A stretch of DNA of 64,000 nucleotides from Agromyces sp. Root81 (GCF_001429165.1 NZ_LMIR01000002.1:895883-959882), one strand, 5' to 3'. Positions 23,943 through 32,954 are shown, counted from the stretch's first letter. The notes: a model not told the origin generated them from the sequence alone. Numbers and translations: made by a program.

Positions 23943-24214
23943 CAGACGCCCGCCGCGATCGCCGCGTCGAGATCGCTGAAGTCGTCGAGCGCGGCGGTCG
24001 GATGCTTCGCCAGAGCGTCGACCTCACGCTCCACGATCGCCCGCCGCGCCTCGAGCAGGGCGACGGTCTCGACGAGCGCCGCCTCCACGAGGGGCGACCC
24101 TAATGCGGTGCCGTCACACTGTGCGACCTCGCGACGGGATTCGAGCAGCCGCGCTGCACTGCGCAGATCAGAGGCAAGCGCCGACAGTGCGGAACGCTCG
24201 ATGACCAGATCCAC
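23942..24214 (-). CDS. Small helical WXG-like partner protein
   Basis: 90 aa, predicted all-helical (LSALASDLRSAARLLESRRE, then ALVETVALLEARRAIVEREV). Size and position immediately before a WXG-hydrolase gene match the small ESX-like partner encoded upstream of DUF1023 proteins. GTG 24214 is chosen because GAGGGGAG stands five bases before it; the longer frame lacks a site. First gene of the operon. Confidence 0.65.
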   Translation of the reverse strand: MDLVIERSALSALASDLRSAARLLESRREVAQCDGTALGSPLVEAALVETVALLEARRAIVEREVDALAKHPTAALDDFSDLDAAIAAGV

Positions 24215-24288
24215 GGCAACTCCCCTCAGCGCTGTACAGGTGATCGACAGCATAACCCGCCGCACGAGCCCCGAGATTCGCCCTGTGG

Positions 24289-24433
24289 ACTACCCGACGC
24301 CGACGGACGTCAGCCCGTACCCGATGAGCCAGAGGCTCGACAACGCAACCGGCACGGGTCGCCATCCGATGAGTTGCGCATCCTCTTCAGCGCAGTTCGC
24401 GTAGGGTATCGTCCATGTGCCGCGCAGCCGTGT
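24289..24433 (-). pseudogene. 3' remnant of a paralogous membrane-protein gene
   Basis: The frame open from 24433 to the TAG at 24289-24291 reads ...LIGWRPVPVALSS and ends LWLIGYGLTSVGVG. That end matches the last 15 residues of the membrane protein at 21206 (LWVLIGQGLASAGVG). There is no start codon with a ribosome binding site and only one hydrophobic segment, so it is the tail of a lost copy. It lies directly upstream of the intact module on the same strand, as expected after tandem duplication followed by deletion. Confidence 0.55.
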
Positions 24434-24497
24434 TCAACGGAGCCTCGACTCCGGGCAGCTGACGCGCGGGCGCCTGAGAACGAATGGAACGATCACA

Positions 24498-25142
24498 ATG
24501 AATTCCGTTTCTCGTGTGTTGGCGGCCACCCTCGTCGCGTCGCTGGCGTTGGTCGCGTCCGGCTGCGCTGCCATCTCTCCCCCGCCGACGATGGCTGACA
24601 CCCGCACTCGAGCACATGAACTCGTAGACGGGCTCATCGCGCAGATCCCCGAGGATCAGATCCTCAGCGTCACCGTCACCGCCGACCGGCCGTTCCACAT
24701 GATCGACGGCTTCAACCCTGATGCGACGCCGGAACGAGCTCGTTGGATGTACTACGTCGATGTGGCGCTGCGACAGGACGGCCAGTACGACGACGAACTC
24801 ACGTTCCGAGAGACGGCGTTCAAGCCGTATGTCGAGGGGCTCATCGGGGCCGGCCAAGGCTGGAAGGCCGAACCCGACAGCGAGTACGTTGCCTCCTACC
24901 TTCTGCCCCGGTACGGTCCGGATTGGGTGTTCTCGTCCAGCGGTCTGAGCAGTGGAGAGTATCCGATCGACGGAGAGACCTTCGTGTCCATCCAGGTGTT
25001 CGCAGAACCTGCAGTCTGGGACCAGTCGCTGTGGGACGATTCGATCAAGATCTCGCAGACATGGCCCAGCAACGGCATGCCCGAAGGCGCAACTCAGATC
25101 GAGAACCCTCACAGCACACCCCAACCGGAGCCCCAGGGCTGA
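24498..25142 (+). CDS. Lipoprotein, distant paralogue of the module lipoprotein
   Basis: 214 aa. Signal peptide with lipobox LVASGC (Cys about residue 23). The mature part contains AHELVDGLIAQIPEDQILSV, a PERARWMYYVDVALR segment and TFVSIQVFAEPAVW. These correspond in order to elements of the lipoprotein at 21682, although identity is low. ATG 24498 starts the signal peptide; the upstream extension to 24417 is not secretory and runs over the gene remnant on the other strand. Function unknown. Confidence 0.7.
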   Translation: MNSVSRVLAATLVASLALVASGCAAISPPPTMADTRTRAHELVDGLIAQIPEDQILSVTVTADRPFHMIDGFNPDATPERARWMYYVDVALRQDGQYDDELTFRETAFKPYVEGLIGAGQGWKAEPDSEYVASYLLPRYGPDWVFSSSGLSSGEYPIDGETFVSIQVFAEPAVWDQSLWDDSIKISQTWPSNGMPEGATQIENPHSTPQPEPQG

Positions 25143-25170
25143 GACGCCGACCGATCCGCCCGCTCAGACC

Positions 25171-25956
25171 TCAGCCGCGACCGGTGAACTCGGGCTTCCG
25201 CTTCTCCTGGAACGCGGCGAAGCCCTCGCGGTAGTCGGCGGTGTCGCAGAGCGCGGCCTGCGCGCGGTTCTCCTCGGCCATGGACGCCCAGAGCCCGAGA
25301 CGGTCGTCGCGGAGTGCGGCGACGAGGCGCTTCGAGGCGACGAACGCCTGGGTGGCGCCGGATGCCGCGGCGCGGGCCGCAGCGCGGGTGGCATCCGTCA
25401 CCTCGTCGGCCGAGAAGACCTGCGAGAACAGGCCGGCCGCGACCGCCTCGGCGCCCGACATGAGCCGGCCGGTGACGATGAGGTCCATGGTGCGGTGCGC
25501 GCCGAGGCGCTCGACGAAGAGGGCGTGGCCACCCGAGTCGAGTGTCGCCCCGAGGTTCGCGAAGGGCGAGCCGATCTTCGCGGTGTCGGCGACGTAGACG
25601 ATGTCGGAGGCGATGAGCAGGCCGAGGCCGACGCCGAGGCACGCGCCGTGCGCGACCGCGAACGTCGGCACGGCGATGCCGGCCATGCGCTGCAGCAACG
25701 GCTCGACGAGTCCGCCGAGGTAGCCGAGCACGTCGTCCTCGCGCGGGTCGACACCCGAGATGTCGCGCCCCGCGCAGAAGGCGCGGCCCTCGCCGCGCAG
25801 CACGAGCGCACGGATGTCGCCGGTCTGCGCCATCCGCTCGGCCTCGATGTAAGCGGCGGCCAGCTCGCCGATCGCCGGTTCGTCGAGGGCGTTGAGCTTC
25901 TCGGGTGCGTTCAGCACGACCTCGGCGACGCCGTCGGCCACGTTCAGTTCGATCAT
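25171..25956 (-). CDS. paaG: 1,2-epoxyphenylacetyl-CoA isomerase
   Basis: 261 aa crotonase-fold enzyme. Oxyanion-hole segments are RAFCAGRDISGVD and AHGACLGVGLGLLIASD. The active-site stretch LGATLDSGGHAL carries the single Asp used by PaaG isomerases instead of a hydratase Glu pair. The C-terminal TADYREGFAAFQEKRKPEF closely follows E. coli PaaG as I recall it. It converts the ring epoxide of phenylacetyl-CoA to oxepin-CoA. It is the last gene of the paaABCDE operon, 52 bp after paaE. A generic enoyl-CoA hydratase is the alternative. Confidence 0.82.
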   Translation of the reverse strand: MIELNVADGVAEVVLNAPEKLNALDEPAIGELAAAYIEAERMAQTGDIRALVLRGEGRAFCAGRDISGVDPREDDVLGYLGGLVEPLLQRMAGIAVPTFAVAHGACLGVGLGLLIASDIVYVADTAKIGSPFANLGATLDSGGHALFVERLGAHRTMDLIVTGRLMSGAEAVAAGLFSQVFSADEVTDATRAAARAAASGATQAFVASKRLVAALRDDRLGLWASMAEENRAQAALCDTADYREGFAAFQEKRKPEFTGRG

Positions 25957-26008
25957 GATGATGCTCCGTTCCGCAGGTCGTCGTCGACCCGTTCGCAGGG
26001 TATCGGCG

Positions 26009-27196
26009 TCAGACGTCGTAGTCGACGACGACGCGGTCGGACTTGGGGTGCGACTGGCACGTGAGCACGTAGCCGCGTTCGAGCTCATCGGGTTCGAGGG
26101 CGTAGTTCTCGGTCATGGCGACGCTGCCCTCGATGATGCGTGCACGGCAGGTGCCGCACACTCCCCCGGCGCAGGCGAACGGCACGTCGGCCCGCACGCG
26201 CAGCGCCGCATTCAGGATCGACTCGTTCGCGCTCACCGGGCTGTCGACGGTCGACGACAGGCCGTCGAGCGTGAACTCGATCGCGACGGTCGGTTCGCCG
26301 CGCTCGACCACCACCGGGCGGCCGTGGCGCGGCTCGACCCGGTCGGCATCGGTCGTGAAGAGCTCGTAGCGCACGTGCTTGGTCGGGACGCCGCGCGTCT
26401 CGAGGGTGTCGCGAGCGAGCTGCACGAGTTCGAACGGCCCGCAGAGGAACCACTCGTCGACCGTCTCGGGGCGGATCAGCACGTCGAGCATGCGGTCGAG
26501 CTTCTCGCCGTCGATACGTCCAGACAGGAGCGGCGCGGTGCGCTGCTCGCGCGAGAGCACGTGGTGCAGGGCGAGGCGCGACGGATAGCGGTCCTTCAGC
26601 TCGGCGAGCTCCTCGAGGAACATCACGTCGAGCGTCGAACGGTTCGTGTAGACGAGCTCGAACTCGGATGTCGCGGAGCGAGCCAGCACCGTGTGGGCGA
26701 GCGCCATGAGCGGGGTGATGCCCGACCCGGCGGCGATGCCGACGATGTGCTTGCCGTCGAGCTCGTCGAGGCTCGAGGTGAAGGTGCCCTGCGGGCTCAT
26801 CACGTCGAGGGTGTCGCCCGCGACGAGTTCGGTGTTCGCCCACGTCGAGAAGAGGCCGCCGAGGTCGCGCTTGATGGCGACCGAGACGCTGCCCCGCACG
26901 GGCGGCCGGCAGATCGAGTAGCTGCGGCGCAGCTGGTGGCCGTCGAAGTCCTTGCGGAGCGCGACGTACTGGCCGGGCAGGTACGTGTAGTCGTCGGCGA
27001 GTGCGTCGGGCACGGCGAAGGTGACCTCGACGGCGTCGGCGGTGAGCGGACGCACCTCGGCGACCTCGAGCGAGTGGAAGCGCGCGCGGTGGCGCTTCGC
27101 GACGTGCTCGCCTCCCACGGTGCTCTGCAGGAATGCCGAGGCGACCGCGGCATCGGGCGTCGGGGTCGCCGTCGACCCCAGGTTGCGGGCAGCCAT
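26009..27196 (-). CDS. paaE: Phenylacetyl-CoA epoxidase reductase subunit PaaE
   Basis: 395 aa. A ferredoxin-NADP reductase-like FAD/NAD module (about residues 40-285; QLRRSYSICRPP binds FAD, GIAAGSGITPLMALAH binds NAD(P)H) is followed by a plant-type 2Fe-2S domain with CAGGVCGTCRAR and a final Cys in VLTCQSHP. It passes electrons from NADPH to the PaaA di-iron centre. ATG 27196 overlaps the paaD stop by one base; the frame continues upstream but runs antiparallel to no known domain. Confidence 0.95.
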   Translation of the reverse strand: MAARNLGSTATPTPDAAVASAFLQSTVGGEHVAKRHRARFHSLEVAEVRPLTADAVEVTFAVPDALADDYTYLPGQYVALRKDFDGHQLRRSYSICRPPVRGSVSVAIKRDLGGLFSTWANTELVAGDTLDVMSPQGTFTSSLDELDGKHIVGIAAGSGITPLMALAHTVLARSATSEFELVYTNRSTLDVMFLEELAELKDRYPSRLALHHVLSREQRTAPLLSGRIDGEKLDRMLDVLIRPETVDEWFLCGPFELVQLARDTLETRGVPTKHVRYELFTTDADRVEPRHGRPVVVERGEPTVAIEFTLDGLSSTVDSPVSANESILNAALRVRADVPFACAGGVCGTCRARIIEGSVAMTENYALEPDELERGYVLTCQSHPKSDRVVVDYDV

Positions 27197-27756
27197 CAGA
27201 GCACCTTGAAGTAGTCGAAGGGCTCGAGGCAGTCGCGGCACTCGTAGAGGGCCTTGCACGACGTCGAGCCGAAGCGGGCGAGTTCGCGGGTGTTGAGCGA
27301 GTCGCAGCGCGGGCACTTCACGGCGAGCTGCACGCGCACGGGGCCCGAACCCCGGGCTGCGGCGTTGCCGGTCGGCGCCTGGATGCCGTAGGTGCGGAGC
27401 TTCTGCTTGCCTGCGTCGCTCATCCAGTCGGTGGTCCACGCGGGGGCGAGCACGAGGTCGACGCGCACCTCGTCGTAGCCGGCGTGCGTGAGCGCGAGCA
27501 GCACGTCGTCGCGCATGGCCTCGAGCGCGGGGCATCCGCTGTACGTGGGCGTCAGCTGCACGCGCACGGCGCCGTCGTCGCCGATCTCGACCGAGCGGAG
27601 CACGCCGAGGTCCTCGATCGTGAGCACCGGGATCTCGGGGTCGGTCACGGTCGCCGCCACCGCCCAGGCACGCGCGGCCGCGGGGTCGCTCGGCACCGGT
27701 CGGGCGACCGATGCCTCGGGTGCCCCGGCGCGCTGCGCCACCGCCGCGGTCACCAT
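27196..27756 (-). CDS. paaD: Phenylacetyl-CoA epoxidase maturation protein PaaD
   Basis: 186 aa. A DUF59/MIP18-like domain (about residues 30-110: TDPEIPVLTIEDLGVLRSVE, PTYSGCPALEAM) is followed by a C-terminal zinc-ribbon with two Cys pairs (KCPRCDS, ECRDC). PaaD is thought to help assemble metal centres of the epoxidase. ATG 27756 overlaps the paaC end by seven bases. Confidence 0.93.
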   Translation of the reverse strand: MVTAAVAQRAGAPEASVARPVPSDPAAARAWAVAATVTDPEIPVLTIEDLGVLRSVEIGDDGAVRVQLTPTYSGCPALEAMRDDVLLALTHAGYDEVRVDLVLAPAWTTDWMSDAGKQKLRTYGIQAPTGNAAARGSGPVRVQLAVKCPRCDSLNTRELARFGSTSCKALYECRDCLEPFDYFKVL

Positions 27757-28619
27757 GATGCTCCGGGGTGCGCGCGGGCGAGCACCTGCATCTCGGCGAG
27801 GAGCGGCCCGAGGTGCTCGGTGTGACGGCCCTCGCGGCCGCCGCCCGAGGCGATGAACGCGGTGCGGCCGGCCGGCCGCTCGAGCACGGCCTCCGCGAAC
27901 ACCTCGTCGATGACGGCGTCGAACGCCGGTCGCAGGCTCGACGGCAGCACCGCGACCCCCGTCGCGGCGAGCCGCTCGACGAGCGCGTCGTCGACGAACA
28001 GCTCGTCGACGTAGGGCCAGGTGTCGGCGATCGCGAGGAGCATGCGACGGCGCGACTCCTCGGTGCCGCCCGCGAGCCGCAGCACCCACTGGGTCGCGTG
28101 ATCGCGGTGGTAGTCGACCTCCTTCACCGACTTCGCGGCGATCGCCGCGAGTGTCGGATCGCTCGAGTCGACGAGCCGCGAGTACAGCTCGAACAGGTAC
28201 GCGGATGCCGCGAGCTGACGCGCGATCGTGTGGGCGAAGTCGCCGTTCGGCTGCTCGAAGAGCCAGGCGTTGCGGAACTCGGGTTCGCCCCGCCAGTAGG
28301 CGAGGTCGTCTTCGCTGCGGCCGCTCGCGGTGCCGGCGTAGTGCAGCAGCGAGCGGGCGTGCCCGATGAGGTCGAGGGCGATGTTGCCGAGCGCCACGTC
28401 TTCTTCCAGCTCGGGCGCGCGGGCGATCCACATGCCGAGCTGCTGGGCGAGCACGAGGGCGTCGTCGCCGAGGCGCAGCGCGTAGTCCGCGGCATCCGGT
28501 GAGGCGACCGCCGTGGTGCCGTCGGCCGCGGTGCCCGCGAGCTCTTCGGTGAGCGCGAGCCGGTCGACGGAGACGTCGCCGTGGAGGTCGCCGTGCGGGT
28601 CGAGGTCGGCGCCGCTCAC
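27750..28619 (-). CDS. paaC: Phenylacetyl-CoA epoxidase structural subunit PaaC
   Basis: 289 aa ferritin-like subunit (VALGNIALDLIGHARSLLHY, KSVKEVDYHRDHATQWVLRL). PaaC pairs with the catalytic PaaA but has no functional di-iron site. GTG 28619 overlaps the paaB stop by four bases (GTGA). The N-terminus is about 40 residues longer than E. coli PaaC. Confidence 0.94.
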   Translation of the reverse strand: MSGADLDPHGDLHGDVSVDRLALTEELAGTAADGTTAVASPDAADYALRLGDDALVLAQQLGMWIARAPELEEDVALGNIALDLIGHARSLLHYAGTASGRSEDDLAYWRGEPEFRNAWLFEQPNGDFAHTIARQLAASAYLFELYSRLVDSSDPTLAAIAAKSVKEVDYHRDHATQWVLRLAGGTEESRRRMLLAIADTWPYVDELFVDDALVERLAATGVAVLPSSLRPAFDAVIDEVFAEAVLERPAGRTAFIASGGGREGRHTEHLGPLLAEMQVLARAHPGASW

Positions 28620-28921
28620 AGGTGCTTCACCCCTTCGCTCTTGGTGTAGTAGACCGCGTGGCGGTAGTTCTTGCCTGCGGGGCTCTCGAAGAAGGCGCCC
28701 TTCGCGTCGGGGTCGCTCGTCGTAACCGCGTCGGCGGGCACGACCCAGATCGAGACGCCCTCGTTGCGACGGGTGTAGAGGTCGCGCGCGTTGCGCACGG
28801 CCATGTCGGCGTCGGGCGCGTGCAGCGATCCGACGTGCACGTGCGAGAGGCCGCGGTTGGCGCGCACGAAGACCTCCCAGAGGGGCCAGGCCTCTGTTCC
28901 GATCTCACCGGGTGTCGACAT
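28616..28921 (-). CDS. paaB: Phenylacetyl-CoA epoxidase subunit PaaB
   Basis: 101 aa, typical PaaB length. Hallmarks are WEVFVRANRGLSHVHVGSLH and DLYTRRNEGVSIWVVPA. PaaB bridges PaaA-PaaC dimers in the epoxidase complex. ATG overlaps the paaA stop by one base. Confidence 0.95.
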   Translation of the reverse strand: MSTPGEIGTEAWPLWEVFVRANRGLSHVHVGSLHAPDADMAVRNARDLYTRRNEGVSIWVVPADAVTTSDPDAKGAFFESPAGKNYRHAVYYTKSEGVKHL

Positions 28922-29910
28922 CACGCCACCGCCCCTGCTGCGGCGAGCGCGCGCTCTGACTGTTTGCGGGCGTACTCGTGCGCCGCCTCGCGCACCCAGG
29001 CGCCGTCTTCGTGGGCCTCGCGGCGACGCCGCAGGCGCTCGGCGTTGGCCGGACCGCGGCCGGCGAGCACCTCGTGGAACTCGGTCCAGTCGATCTCGCT
29101 CATGTCGTACTCGCCGGTCTCCTCGTTGAAGCGCAGGTTCGGATCGGGCAGCGTCACGCCCATGACCTCGGCCTGCGGCACGAGCATGCCGACGAAGCGC
29201 TGGCGCAGTTCGTCGTTCGAGAATCGCTTGATGTTCCACGCCATCGACTGCGCCGAGTTCGGCGACTCGTCGTCGGGCGGGCCGAACATCATGAGCGAGG
29301 GCCAGTACCAGCGGTTCACCGCGTCCTGCGCCATCTCGCGCTGCGCCTCGGTTCCCTGCATGAGTTCGAGCAGGATCTCGAAGCCCTGCCGCTGGTGGAA
29401 CGACTCCTCCTTGCAGATGCGCACCATCGCCCGGCCGTACGGCCCGTAGGAGGCGCGGCAGAGCGGCACCTGGTTGCAGATCGCCGCGCCGTCGACGAGC
29501 CATCCGATCGCGCCCATGTCGGCCCACGTCGGCGTCGTGTAGTTGAAGATCGAGGAGTAGCGGGCCTTGCCGGCGATGAGCTGGTCGGTCATCTCCTCGC
29601 GCGTGATGCCGAGGGTCTGCGCGGCGGAGTAGAGGTAGAGCCCGTGACCGGCCTCGTCCTGCACCTTGGCCATGAGGATCGCCTTGCGCTTCAGGCTCGG
29701 CGCACGCGTGATCCAGTTCGACTCCGGCTGCATGCCGATGATCTCGGAGTTGGCGTGCTGCGAGATCTGCCGGATGAGCGTCTTGCGGTACGCGTCGGGC
29801 ATCCAGTCGCGCGGCTCGATGCGGGAGTCGGCGGCGATGAGGTCGTTGAACCTGGCCTCCTCCACGGAGAGCTCCGGATCGACCACGCTGAGGTCTGCTG
29901 GAGAGGTCAT
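28921..29910 (-). CDS. paaA: Phenylacetyl-CoA epoxidase catalytic subunit PaaA
   Basis: 329 aa di-iron monooxygenase subunit. Iron-ligand helices are [18 protein letters not shown] and [18 protein letters not shown]. It inserts one oxygen atom into the ring of phenylacetyl-CoA. ATG 29910 has AGGAG seven bases upstream; an ATG at 29940 lies against the operator and would add ten residues. First gene of paaABCDEG, controlled from the divergent promoter region with the PaaR site. Confidence 0.96.
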   Translation of the reverse strand: MTSPADLSVVDPELSVEEARFNDLIAADSRIEPRDWMPDAYRKTLIRQISQHANSEIIGMQPESNWITRAPSLKRKAILMAKVQDEAGHGLYLYSAAQTLGITREEMTDQLIAGKARYSSIFNYTTPTWADMGAIGWLVDGAAICNQVPLCRASYGPYGRAMVRICKEESFHQRQGFEILLELMQGTEAQREMAQDAVNRWYWPSLMMFGPPDDESPNSAQSMAWNIKRFSNDELRQRFVGMLVPQAEVMGVTLPDPNLRFNEETGEYDMSEIDWTEFHEVLAGRGPANAERLRRRREAHEDGAWVREAAHEYARKQSERALAAAGAVA

Positions 29911-29941
29911 CGTCGACTCCTGTGTCTCTGGATTCGGCATT

Positions 29942-29963
29942 ACTAACCGATCGTTCAGTTAGT
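29942..29963. promoter_or_regulatory. PaaR operator between the divergent paa operons
   Basis: 22-bp palindrome: outer arms ACTAACCG and CAGTTAGT, centre ATCGTT. It matches the C. glutamicum PaaR site pattern as I recall it (ACT-N-ACCG ... CGGT-N-AGT) except for one base. It overlaps a TATACT -10 hexamer for paaA on the minus strand (29961-29966), so binding would block that promoter. The paaI-paaK-paaR side starts at 30028. Confidence 0.82.
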
Positions 29964-30027
29964 ATATGCTCATCCCGAGCGCTGCGGCAACGCTGCGCGA
30001 ACGGATGAACTCGATGAGGAGCTTCAC

Positions 30028-30438
30028 ATGACGGATGCCTCGACCACTTCCACCCGCGCCATGATGCAGCGCGACCAGGCCTCCGCGGCGCTCGGCATGG
30101 TCGTCGAACTCGACGAGCCCGGCCACGCCGTCGTCTCGATGCAGGTTCGCGACGACATGACCAACGGCTTCCACATCACGCACGGCGGGTTCGTCTTCAC
30201 GCTCGCCGACACCGCATTCGCGATCGCCTGCAACGAAGACCACACGATCACCGTCGCCGCAGGAGCCGACATCACCTTCCTGAAGTCCACGGTCGTCGGG
30301 CAGACGCTCACCGCCACCGCCCTCCGCCGTGCACGCAGCGGCCGCACCGGCCTCTACGACGTCACGGTCGTCGACGAGCAGGGCGACGCGGTCGCCGAGT
30401 TCCGCGGCCGCTCCATCTCCACCAACCGCACCATCTGA
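30028..30438 (+). CDS. paaI: Hydroxyphenylacetyl-CoA thioesterase PaaI
   Basis: 136 aa hot-dog-fold thioesterase with the PaaI motif NGFHITHGGFVFTLADTAFA (about residues 45-64, including His-Gly-Gly and the catalytic Asp). PaaI releases CoA from dead-end ring-hydroxylated or epoxidised intermediates. ATG has GAGGAG upstream. First gene of the paaIKR operon. Confidence 0.93.
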   Translation: MTDASTTSTRAMMQRDQASAALGMVVELDEPGHAVVSMQVRDDMTNGFHITHGGFVFTLADTAFAIACNEDHTITVAAGADITFLKSTVVGQTLTATALRRARSGRTGLYDVTVVDEQGDAVAEFRGRSISTNRTI

Positions 30439-30458
30439 CCCAGCCTCCAGGAGCCCCA

Positions 30459-31796
30459 GTGTCGACGACGACCAACTCCCCCTCCATCTCCGGCCTCACC
30501 CCGGCGGCACTCGAAGACCTCGACCCCGAAGAGCGGATGACCCGCGCCGAGGTCGAGGTGCTCCAACTCGAGCGCCTCCAGCAGACCGTCCAGCACGCCT
30601 ACGACAACGTGCCCCTCTATACGAAGAAGTTCGACGAGGCGGGCGTGCACCCCCGCGACATCCGCTCGCTCGCCGACGTCGTGAAGCTCCCCTTCACGAC
30701 CAAGGAGGACCTGCGCCAGACCTACCCGTTCGGCATGTTCGCTGTGCCCATGGAGCAGGTCGCGCGCATCCACGCCTCGAGCGGCACCACGGGCCGGCCG
30801 ACCGTCGTGGGCTACACGAAGGGCGACCTCGACAACTGGGCGACGCTCATCGCCCGCTCGCTGCGGGCCAGCGGCATCCGCCCTGGCATGAAGGTGCACA
30901 ACGCCTACGGCTACGGACTCTTCACCGGCGGCCTCGGCGCGCACGGCGGCATCGAGAAGCTCGGTGCCACCGTCATCCCGATGTCGGGCGGGCAGACCGC
31001 GCGGCAGGTGCAGCTCATCATCGACTTCGAGCCCGACGCGATCCTCTGCACGCCGAGCTACCTGCTGACGATCGCCGACTGCATGGTCGAGCAGGGCATC
31101 GACCCCCGTTCGACCTCGCTGAAGGTCGCCGTGCTCGGCGCAGAGCCGTGGACGAACGAGATGCGGCACGAGCTCGAGCAGCGCCTCGGCATCGACGCGC
31201 TCGACATCTACGGCCTCAGCGAGGTGATGGGCCCGGGCGTCGGCAACGAGTGCCTCGAGACGAAGGACGGGCCGCACATCTGGGAGGACCACTTCCTGCC
31301 CGAGATCATCGACGGCGACACGGGCGCGCAGCTCGCCGACGGCGAGATGGGCGAGCTCGTCTTCACCTCGCTGACCAAAGAGGCGTTCCCGGTCATCCGC
31401 TACCGCACGCGCGACCTGACGCGACTGCTGCCCGGCACCGCCCGGCCCGGCATGCGCCGCATCGAGAAGATCACCGGCCGCAACGACGACATGATCATCC
31501 TGCGCGGCGTGAACCTCTTCCCGACGCAGATCGAGGAGATCGTGCTCGGCATCGAGCAGCTCACCCCGCACTTCATCCTCGAGCTGCGCCGCACGGGCAC
31601 CATGGACGACATGACCGTGCGCATCGAGCGGCACCCCGACCTCTCGGTCGAGGTCTGCCAGGCCGCCACCGTCGTGCTCGCCAAGCGCATCAAGGAGGGC
31701 ATCGGATCGACCGTCGCCGTGCAGCTCGAAGAGCCCGGCACGCTCCCCCGCAGCGAGGGCAAGTACAAGCGGGTCTACGACCTCCGCGGCGCGTGA
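30459..31796 (+). CDS. paaK: Phenylacetate-CoA ligase
   Basis: 445 aa adenylate-forming enzyme. The phosphate loop is HASSGTTGRPTVVGYT (about residues 104-119), with YGLSEVMGPGVGNEC and the C-terminal lid RNDDMIILRGVNLFPTQIEE. It activates phenylacetate with ATP and CoA, the committed first step. GTG 30459 is 21 bp after paaI with GGAG upstream. Length is standard. Confidence 0.95.
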   Translation: MSTTTNSPSISGLTPAALEDLDPEERMTRAEVEVLQLERLQQTVQHAYDNVPLYTKKFDEAGVHPRDIRSLADVVKLPFTTKEDLRQTYPFGMFAVPMEQVARIHASSGTTGRPTVVGYTKGDLDNWATLIARSLRASGIRPGMKVHNAYGYGLFTGGLGAHGGIEKLGATVIPMSGGQTARQVQLIIDFEPDAILCTPSYLLTIADCMVEQGIDPRSTSLKVAVLGAEPWTNEMRHELEQRLGIDALDIYGLSEVMGPGVGNECLETKDGPHIWEDHFLPEIIDGDTGAQLADGEMGELVFTSLTKEAFPVIRYRTRDLTRLLPGTARPGMRRIEKITGRNDDMIILRGVNLFPTQIEEIVLGIEQLTPHFILELRRTGTMDDMTVRIERHPDLSVEVCQAATVVLAKRIKEGIGSTVAVQLEEPGTLPRSEGKYKRVYDLRGA

Positions 31797-31842
31797 GCGG
31801 ATGTCGCGTGGCTCCTGCAGCCCGCAGTGAGCACCGGGTGCG

Positions 31843-32484
31843 ATGATGATGGCGATGTCTGAGAACGGTTCACTTCGACGCGGGCGCCCCGGGTACGACC
31901 AGCAGGGGATCCTCGAGGTCGCCATCGCCGCGTTCAACCAGTACGGCTACGACGCGACCTCGATGGGCGTGCTCGCCGACCGGCTCGGCCTGTCGAAGTC
32001 GGCGATCTACCACCACTTCGCCTCGAAGGACGAGATCCTCGAGCGCGCACTCGACGACGCCCTCAGCGCCCTCGAAGGGGTGCTCGGGGAATCGGGCGCC
32101 ACGCAGGGCCGCGCCGCCGACCGTCTCGAGGCGGTGCTCGCCGGCGCCGTGCATGTGCTCGTCGAGAAGCTGCCGTCGGTCACGCTCCTGCTCCGCGTTC
32201 GGGGCAACACCGAGGTCGAGCGGCGCGCCCTCGCCCGACGCCGCGCGTTCGACCGGGCGGTCACCTCGCTCGTCGAGGAGGCGCAGGCCGAGGGCAGCCT
32301 CCGGTCCGACATCGACCCGAGCGTCGTCGCACGCCTCGCCTTCGGCATGATCAACTCGATCGTCGAGTGGTACCGCCCCGGCGGCAAGGAGGACGCGGAC
32401 CGGCTCGCCGGCGACGTGATCGCCATCGCCCTCGACGGCCTGCGCATGCCCACGTCGAACCGCGTGGACGAACTGCTCGGCTGA
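31843..32484 (+). CDS. paaR: TetR-family regulator of phenylacetate genes (PaaR)
   Basis: 213 aa. N-terminal TetR HTH (ATSMGVLADRLGLSKSAIYH, about residues 39-58), then a helical ligand domain. Position directly after paaK, 46 bp away, and three matching palindromes make it the likely repressor that senses phenylacetyl-CoA. The first codons offer ATGs at 31843, 31846, 31849 and 31855 with no clear ribosome binding site; MSENGS at 31855 is an equally good start. If read through from paaI, it would be autoregulated. Confidence 0.85.
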   Translation: MMMAMSENGSLRRGRPGYDQQGILEVAIAAFNQYGYDATSMGVLADRLGLSKSAIYHHFASKDEILERALDDALSALEGVLGESGATQGRAADRLEAVLAGAVHVLVEKLPSVTLLLRVRGNTEVERRALARRRAFDRAVTSLVEEAQAEGSLRSDIDPSVVARLAFGMINSIVEWYRPGGKEDADRLAGDVIAIALDGLRMPTSNRVDELLG

Positions 32485-32536
32485 CGCGGGTCAGTGCACC
32501 ACTGACTCAGTCGACGACGACTCAGCAGACGCTGAT

Positions 32537-32914
32537 TCAGTCGACGCTGCGCATGCGGTCGCTGCGGGCGAGGAACGTCGCGGCGACGATCGTCACGATG
32601 CACAGCACCGCCGGGACGATGGTCTTGCCCACGTCGCCCTGCAGCGCGCCGATGAACGAGTCGACGCCCTGCACGATGGTCATCGCCACCGCGATGATGA
32701 GCAGGCCCGCATCGGACCGGAACATCGGCGAGACGAGCGCCATCACGACGAGTGCGACGCTGCGCGAGGTCGCGTACAGCGCGTCGCTCTCGAGTCCGCC
32801 GTCGATCACGGCGAGCACCGAGTAGGTGGCGCTCACCCCCGCGCTGATGACCGTGACCGCGTAGCAGATCCAGAAGGCCGCACCACGGGCGGCGGTGCGC
32901 GTCGTTTCGCTCAT
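32537..32914 (-). CDS. Small four-helix membrane protein, hypothetical
   Basis: 125 aa with four hydrophobic segments (about residues 12-35, 48-62, 67-85, 95-115) joined by short loops; the N-terminus is MSETTRTAARGAAFWICYAV. Size and topology resemble uncharacterised actinobacterial membrane proteins of the DUF4267 kind, but that is a guess. It is convergent with paaR and monocistronic. Confidence 0.65.
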   Translation of the reverse strand: MSETTRTAARGAAFWICYAVTVISAGVSATYSVLAVIDGGLESDALYATSRSVALVVMALVSPMFRSDAGLLIIAVAMTIVQGVDSFIGALQGDVGKTIVPAVLCIVTIVAATFLARSDRMRSVD

Positions 32915-32954
32915 GGGTTCAGGGTGGTGGGCGCGGGAGGCCGCCGTCAAGCGA

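Noticed and set aside
24417..24497. Upstream extension of the lipoprotein at 24498
   Set aside because: The 27 added residues would bury the signal peptide, so secretion could not work.
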